Below are positions 59,531-64,000 of a DNA stretch of 64,000 nucleotides, in pieces; position 1 is the stretch's first letter; each line of letters begins with the position of its first letter. The position numbers were made by a program, and so were the translations under genes. This DNA comes from Brienomyrus brachyistius (lineage: Eukaryota; Chordata; Actinopteri; Osteoglossiformes; Mormyridae). The notes under the pieces were generated by a model that ran no database searches, was not told the DNA's origin, and worked only from the letters and a program-made list of their open reading frames with translations. Where the stretch lies: assembly GCF_023856365.1 (NCBI RefSeq), contig NC_064533.1:31544118-31608117 (forward strand), in the 5' to 3' direction.

Positions 59531-59568
59531 CATTGCTGACCAACACCCCCTCCCCCCCACTACCACAG
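59531..59568 (+). other. LARGE1 intron 1 splice acceptor with branch site
   Basis: A good branch-site motif, TGCTGAC, has its A at 59539. A C/T-rich tract (CCCCCTCCCCCCCACTACC) and CAG at 59566-59568 follow. The branch-to-AG distance of about 29 bases is normal. This places the start of the first coding exon at 59569. Confidence 0.7.
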
Positions 59569-59760
59569 AACATGCCATGCGGCTACCCCGTCACCAGCTG
59601 CCGCCTACATAGACGCTGCCACGCCCCCTGAGACTACCACCTGTGCCCCAAAGGATGCTGGGAATGTGTCGTGGGCGAAGGAAGTTCTTCATCGCCTCTT
59701 TCGCCATCCTCTTCATCCCGGCGCTCACTTGGCTGTACCTCTCTGCTGGGAACTTCCAAG
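59569..59760 (+). other. LARGE1 first coding exon (exon 2 in this model)
   Basis: The 192-base exon is bounded by an acceptor at 59568 and a perfect donor, AAG|GTAGGT, at 59760. The first 86 bases are untranslated and contain an in-frame TAG at 59610-59612 upstream of the start codon, which supports ATG 59655 as the true start if this is the acceptor used. The ATG has A at -3. Confidence 0.8.
59655..59760 (+). CDS. large1: LARGE1 N-terminus, xylosyl/glucuronyltransferase (partial, first coding exon)
   Basis: The exon encodes 35 residues plus one base of the next codon (phase 1). It begins [12 protein letters not shown], a short cytosolic tail with the basic cluster RGRRK at residues 6-10. 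A hydrophobic signal-anchor follows at about residues 12-31 ([20 protein letters not shown]), then NFQ. This is the type II membrane layout of Golgi glycosyltransferases. The match to vertebrate LARGE1 is close: MLG.CRGRRKF at the start, IPA.TW.YL in the anchor, and the same phase-1 exon end after residue 35. It does not resemble LARGE2, whose N-terminus differs. LARGE1 is a bifunctional enzyme that alternately adds xylose and glucuronic acid to make matriglycan on alpha-dystroglycan, the laminin-binding glycan; its loss causes dystroglycanopathy in mammals. The two catalytic domains (about 750 residues in total in the family) must lie on exons beyond the right edge. The start is fixed by the upstream in-frame stop at 59610. 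Confidence 0.9.
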
Positions 59761-59834
59761 GTAGGTAACCCCCCCCCCAGCTGCTCTTCACAACGTGCTC
59801 TCGATACCCCCAGCATGACACCTGATATCACACT

Positions 59835-59837
<3 letters not shown>

Positions 59838-59916
<79 letters not shown>

Positions 59917-59917
59917 G
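59838..59917. repeat. (TG)n-(TA)n-(CA)n near-palindromic microsatellite
   Basis: About 15 TG units pass into TA repeats and then CA repeats, so the whole block is an almost perfect inverted repeat of about 80 bases starting 78 bases after the LARGE1 donor. It could fold into a hairpin or cruciform. Confidence 0.95.
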
Positions 59918-60155
59918 TACGTTTTAGGGACTAAATGTCCCCACAAACCGATAAAAACCTGTTGTTTTGACCTTGTGGGGCCATTTTTTTCAGTCCTCTC
60001 AATGGGAAACTCAATTGTACAAAGATCTGTTAATGCAATCAAGAAACTAAAAATATGAAGGTTAGTGCTGTCGGGTTAAGATTGTCATGTTTGGATTAGG
60101 TTTATGCCCGTGACGTGAATGGAGAGTCCCCACAAAGATATAGACACCTAATCTG
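59918..60155. repeat. GT-microsatellite-associated fish repeat, copy 3
   Basis: GGGACTAAATGTCCCCACAA, GATAAAAACCTGTTGTTTTG, ACCTTGTGGGGCCATT, then TGTCATGTTTGGATTAGGTT and CCCCACAAAGATATAGACAC (continuing CTAATCTGC) repeat the block order seen at 6888-7371 and 7504-7738. As in those copies, a GT/CA microsatellite adjoins it. Confidence 0.7.
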
Positions 60156-60959
60156 CAATAGACTAACTCGTCCTGGCAAAACAGCTATTTGACATTAGGA
60201 TGGTTGGATGGACTTTTATTGGTGGGGCGGGAGTGGACTTAGGGCTTAAACAGAGGGGAGGGGGGGTACAGTGGCCATGGGGGTCTAGCTGTGTCCTGGG
60301 GCCAAGGTGACCTCATTTTATGTGATTATGATGTCATACACTGCTTCACTTGCAGTCCCCTTCAACAGCACCCTGTGTATCATAGCACAGTACCATAGCA
60401 GGTGGCGATCTGCGGCTCGCTTCGACGACAGCCTACTCCCAACACGTATCAATCAGTTTGGCTTTCTGCCAGACCCCCCCCCCGATAAATCAATGAGCAA
60501 TTATCTTGTGGGGGATTTATGATAAACACCAGCGGCGGCCGCTAATGATCGATGCTATGTGCCCGAGTCGAGGTCGTCTTCATTACTCCCACAACCATTT
60601 AGTTACCCCTAAAGAGGAGGAAAGCGAGGTAATAAAGAATTAAAACGACATAAACGGATGTCCAGAACTTCCCCGTCTTCCCCCCCATCTTCCATCTTCC
60701 CTCCATTCCTCTCTTCCCTGTGATAGTATATTAATGAGCGGCTTGTCTGAATTTGATGACCTCCTCTAGACGGCTGCTCTTAGGGATCCCGATCGATATC
60801 CTGCAGCTACGGGCTGCTTAATTATGATGAAGGCCGCAGTTTTCACGGGCACCTCAGCACCACCCCCCCCCCCCTCCATTTTTAACTCTGTCCGGTAGAA
60901 TGAAGGACTCAGAGTTGGGAGGTTGCGCTTGTGGGGAACTTTATCACTTTGCAAAGTGG

Positions 60960-61045
60960 GTGTGAAGGAGGTTCTGCTTTAGCCCAGATGCGCTGGATGG
61001 GTTTGAACCTGAGATCCTTGGCATGTGTCCCGTAGTGGCTGTGCC
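60960..61045 (-). repeat. Possible tRNA-like SINE head, minus strand
   Basis: The complement of 60993-61003 reads AGGTTCAAACCC, a B-box match, and the complement continues into GGCACAGCCACTACGGGACA. No tail was found. Confidence 0.4.
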
Positions 61046-62699
61046 TGGCAGCCCTGCATGGAGGGCGTGAGCGCCGACGGGCCGACGCCTGCTCCGATAA
61101 CGCTATCTGCGCTAATGACCAACTGTGCTACTTCCTCCCTCTCTCTCCATCAAGTGCCACCCAGCCACATATCTGAGAAGCGAGCAGGGCCCAGGCGTTA
61201 CCTCAGGGCGCTTTTGCAGCTTCCCGTTAGGGTAGCAGGGAGCGACTCGGATGAGCCGCTTGGAATCTGGAGGAACTAGTAAGGAATTCTCCTGATTTAC
61301 CTCCCACTTGGCTGTGTGAGTAAAACATTGGCAGCCCCCCAGACAGGCTCGCCAGCGCCACGCCTGCAGTGTGTACTGTTTAAGTTCTTCGATGGAAATT
61401 ACCGGAATGCGGCGAAATCACTTAATGTACTGACCCCTGGAAGAAATCCTACTTTAAGAATATTTCTGTTCGCCGTCTGGGGTAACTTTACGCTCATTTG
61501 TCTTAATTGGTTTTGTTCCAGGACGTTTTCCTCGTCTTCATAACGAGGTCGTTTCCCCTTCCAATGGGGACGTGAAGCAAGCCCCGGAAAAGTGACACAT
61601 TAATGGGAAATTAATCCGCGGAGATGGTTCCCGGTGGTCCCGGCGTTTGGGAATAGGGTGCGCGTGTGTCCTTGGAGTGTCGGGAGGGGGGCTGGGGGCA
61701 ATGACCCACACTGCCTCATTTCATTAAGAATGGGTCAAGGTCTCTGGACACTTGGGTTCAGCCGTGTGTCTGTTCGATCTGTGCTGCTGCTGCCCCCCGC
61801 AGGCTTCACTCTGCCAGCTCTCCCTCTTTTTTCGATTCGCCTCCCAGATCTGTCTGCCTGTCTGTCTGTTGATGTTAAAGCAAATAAATGCACCACGGAG
61901 GGTTCCCAGATAGTTTCCCAGTCGTATTCCATAAAGCTGTATTTGAGGAAAGCCCCCACCAAAATCCCAGTGCCATGATCTCACACTGGCCTATTATGAT
62001 GTGTTCCCCCAGCAGCGTGTGTCAGGTGACCACCAGGTCCAGGTGGCGGAGATTGCGGTGTTGAATCCTCGCTCCCGGTTAATGCTCACTGTAGAATATA
62101 ATAGATTTCTAGATCTACACTCGAACTGATTTAGGAATTCACCAGTGGGGTGCTTGCTGGGGTCTGCCTTGTCTCAGCCTCCCGTTTTGCGCTGACGCTG
62201 TCCCCCGCTCGTTCTCCGTCCCCGTGGCGCAGTGCCGAAATGCACCCTCAGTCAGGTCTTTAATAATTCAGATGCTCTCTTCTATTAAGGAACAAGGACT
62301 AATAAACAAGACTGGAATTATTCATGGGAGCTAAGGAGGCGCCGCGATTTAGGGTTTGTTTTAATTGGTTCAGCCTCACAGTTAGCCTAGCGACTCACTG
62401 GCTTAGGTAACCCCGCACTGCGCTTTTAGTAGCAGCTACAGTGTCCAACTTTCCGGACAAGTGGAGCAGGTGCATCAGATGAAAGATGGAATATCTGTGC
62501 CGTCGGAGTTACTGGTTTTGGAAAACCTGGTCGCGTCACATGGTGATCAGAACCTGACACTTAGAAGTTCTCAGTACCGGACTTAAAATTAAATCCCTGC
62601 CTTTAACATGAATGTGATTTTAAATTGCTACGATTTGCTGACTTAAAGGTTTTTTTTTCCTTAAAAAAAGGAACAATCTTATAGGCTTACCAGGCTATT

Positions 62700-62950
62700 T
62701 CATCCGTCCATCTCCTGTATCGCTTATCCAGCACAGCGGATGAGGAGCAGGGACATTTTGTCGGTGCATGCAAACCCACACGCACAATTAAGCTTTTTTC
62801 GACTGGGGGAACCAGCACGCTGAGGAAGGCCATGCAAGCACAGAGAGCTATGAAGCTGCACACAAACACACACAGAGAGCGTGGGGGTCGGAATCAAACC
62901 CACACCTCTGGCCGTTTGAGTCGGCTGCACCCCCAGCCGAGCTGCCATGA
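62700..62950 (-). repeat. Degenerate V-type SINE, minus strand
   Basis: CATCCGTCCATCTCCTGTAT, CGCTTATCCAGCACAGCGG, CATGCAAACCCACACGC and GGGGGTCGGAATCAAACCCA (a decayed B-box complement) follow the minus-strand order of the intact copies, with much divergence. The last part, GTCGGCTGCACCCCCAGCC, corresponds to the tRNA head. It is older than the three copies with target duplications. Confidence 0.6.
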
Positions 62951-64000
62951 AACCCATCTGTAGGACATCTGCCTGTGAGTTACTCTGTCTGGCTGGCAAA
63001 TTCCCCTTTCGGTCTCAGAACACACATATACCACACATCCTGGCAATCCGCCGTCTTATTTCTGGTCAAAGTAGATATTTACAAATATTAATAGCATAGA
63101 TCATCGCAGAGATTAAACTAATATCTGTTTAGGTTCAAATTTTATAGTCCTCAAGGTGCAAACCTTAAATGAGACCCGTCACATGGTCGAAATGAAATAA
63201 TTTTTGAGCCTTTAGGATATTCAGGAGAGCAGACGCTGGGTGTAGCAGTGACTCCTGTTTGTGTGGGTGGGGGTGGGGGTGTGGGTGGGGAATTAGGAGC
63301 TGCCATCAGAAAAAATGCCATCTGCTTCTCCCCAGGGAGGCTCCTGGGTGTCTGCATCTCTGATTTTGGTAAATCTGACCAAAATTCATTGTCATCAGAA
63401 CCTGACATTCAGAAGTTTCCAGGACAGGAGCCCTTAACATATGAGTGATTAAGTCGTGGCTTTGTACCAACTTTAAAGCAGATTTCTCTTGAAAGGAATA
63501 ATCTTTCAGGGTTCGACTCACCCAGACCTTTCCACATAACTTTTCGTTGCATCGCATTCATGGAGCTGCAAGCTGACGTCCTCTGATTCAGACCTTGTTC
63601 CACAGCCGCAGCCAAGGTCACATCGCCAGAAGTTTTCGACTGAATACAGCAGAAATTATATAAAGCAGGATCTCTCAAAAGTTTCATATGCACCTTGAGG
63701 ACTTTCCTCCTATTTATCACCATTCCCAGATCCTCTGAAGAAAGCTTAGGTCCTGGTTTTCAGTTATTTTGAGTGTAGTACCCTAACCAAAGAGGATGGC
63801 CCATGTCGTGGGTGAAGGAGCATGCTTGCCAGGATTAACCTGCTTTTAGGGCATTATTAGTGAGAATGGGTCAATGCCCTTTGCTTTGGTAATCCTGTGG
63901 CGAGCGGGAGGGCATTCAGGAAAGGGGTACTGTAAGGTCTTTGTCCCATGGTGACGACAGACCAGCACAGAAGGCTGAACCTTCCGAGGCCATTAGTGGT

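Larger units (their letters stand above)
45839..59568 (+). other. LARGE1 intron 1 (inferred), about 13.7 kb
   Basis: The intron runs from the inferred first-exon donor to the acceptor at 59568. It contains a TTATTATTATT tract (about 46714-46734), a Tigger-like miniature element (47375-47776), a short tandem array (48790-48975), SINE remnants (about 51565-51620, 57630-57815 minus, 58345-58467 plus) and many long homopolymers: 14 G at 46449, 17 C at 51076, 22 C at 51501, 17 G at 51971, 16 G at 55816, 18 G at 56786. Possible conserved blocks lie at about 52540-52720 and 57950-58180. No other coding exon was recognised. The 227-codon frame at 53125-53808 has no recognisable domain. Confidence 0.5.
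59761..64000 (+). other. LARGE1 intron 2 (partial)
   Basis: The intron starts with the donor GTAGGT and continues past the right edge. No further LARGE1 exon (next expected residues begin with a codon completing G--) was recognised. The content includes the GT/TA/CA microsatellite, the GT-associated repeat, SINE remnants listed separately, a C run at 60864-60873 and GT-rich tracts near 63260. A unique block at about 60520-60660 may be conserved non-coding DNA. Confidence 0.7.

Noticed and set aside
59634..59912. Minus-strand frames overlapping the LARGE1 exon
   Set aside because: They are shadows of the coding exon and the microsatellite on the opposite strand.

Overview
This is vertebrate genomic DNA, almost certainly from a ray-finned fish. 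The evidence is a set of fish-style repeats (V-type tRNA SINEs ending in GGAT repeats, tRNA-derived SINEs, CR1-like and RTE-like LINE remnants, hAT miniature elements, solo LTRs, a GT-microsatellite-associated element), very many microsatellites and minisatellites, and one spliced exon that reads as the N-terminus of LARGE1. I cannot name the species. Nothing here is prokaryotic: there are no operons, CRISPR arrays or compact genes.

The only protein-coding gene I can support is LARGE1 on the + strand, of which the window holds the 5' end. A CpG-rich block at about 44.26-44.60 kb and the GC-rich sequence up to about 45.84 kb look like its promoter and untranslated first exon (inferred). A long first intron follows. 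The first coding exon is at 59569-59760, with ATG at 59655 and a phase-1 donor at 59760. The rest of the window is intron 2. LARGE1 is the Golgi xylosyl/glucuronyltransferase that builds matriglycan on alpha-dystroglycan.

Upstream, 1-44.2 kb looks intergenic. It holds five large minisatellites (51, about 30, about 36, 31/62/98 and 49 bp units) and a dense, well-dated set of insertions. These include two solo LTRs of one family with perfect 5-bp target duplications (7023-7299 and 16369-16660) and three V-SINE insertion sites with target duplications, one a SINE inside a SINE (42910-43645). Two hAT-like miniature elements also lie here, one inside an RTE-like LINE (39541-39843) and one probably inside an older SINE (18636-18952). 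A CR1-like LINE remnant is at 19345-20697.

The intron carries a 402-bp TA-flanked pogo/Tigger-like miniature element (47375-47776), a short tandem array (48790-48975), SINE remnants and many long C or G homopolymers. Most long open frames in the window come from tandem repeats whose unit is a multiple of three or lacks stop codons, and are not genes. I found no convincing new biological system. The most informative content is the LARGE1 5' structure and the nested, target-duplication-supported transposon history.
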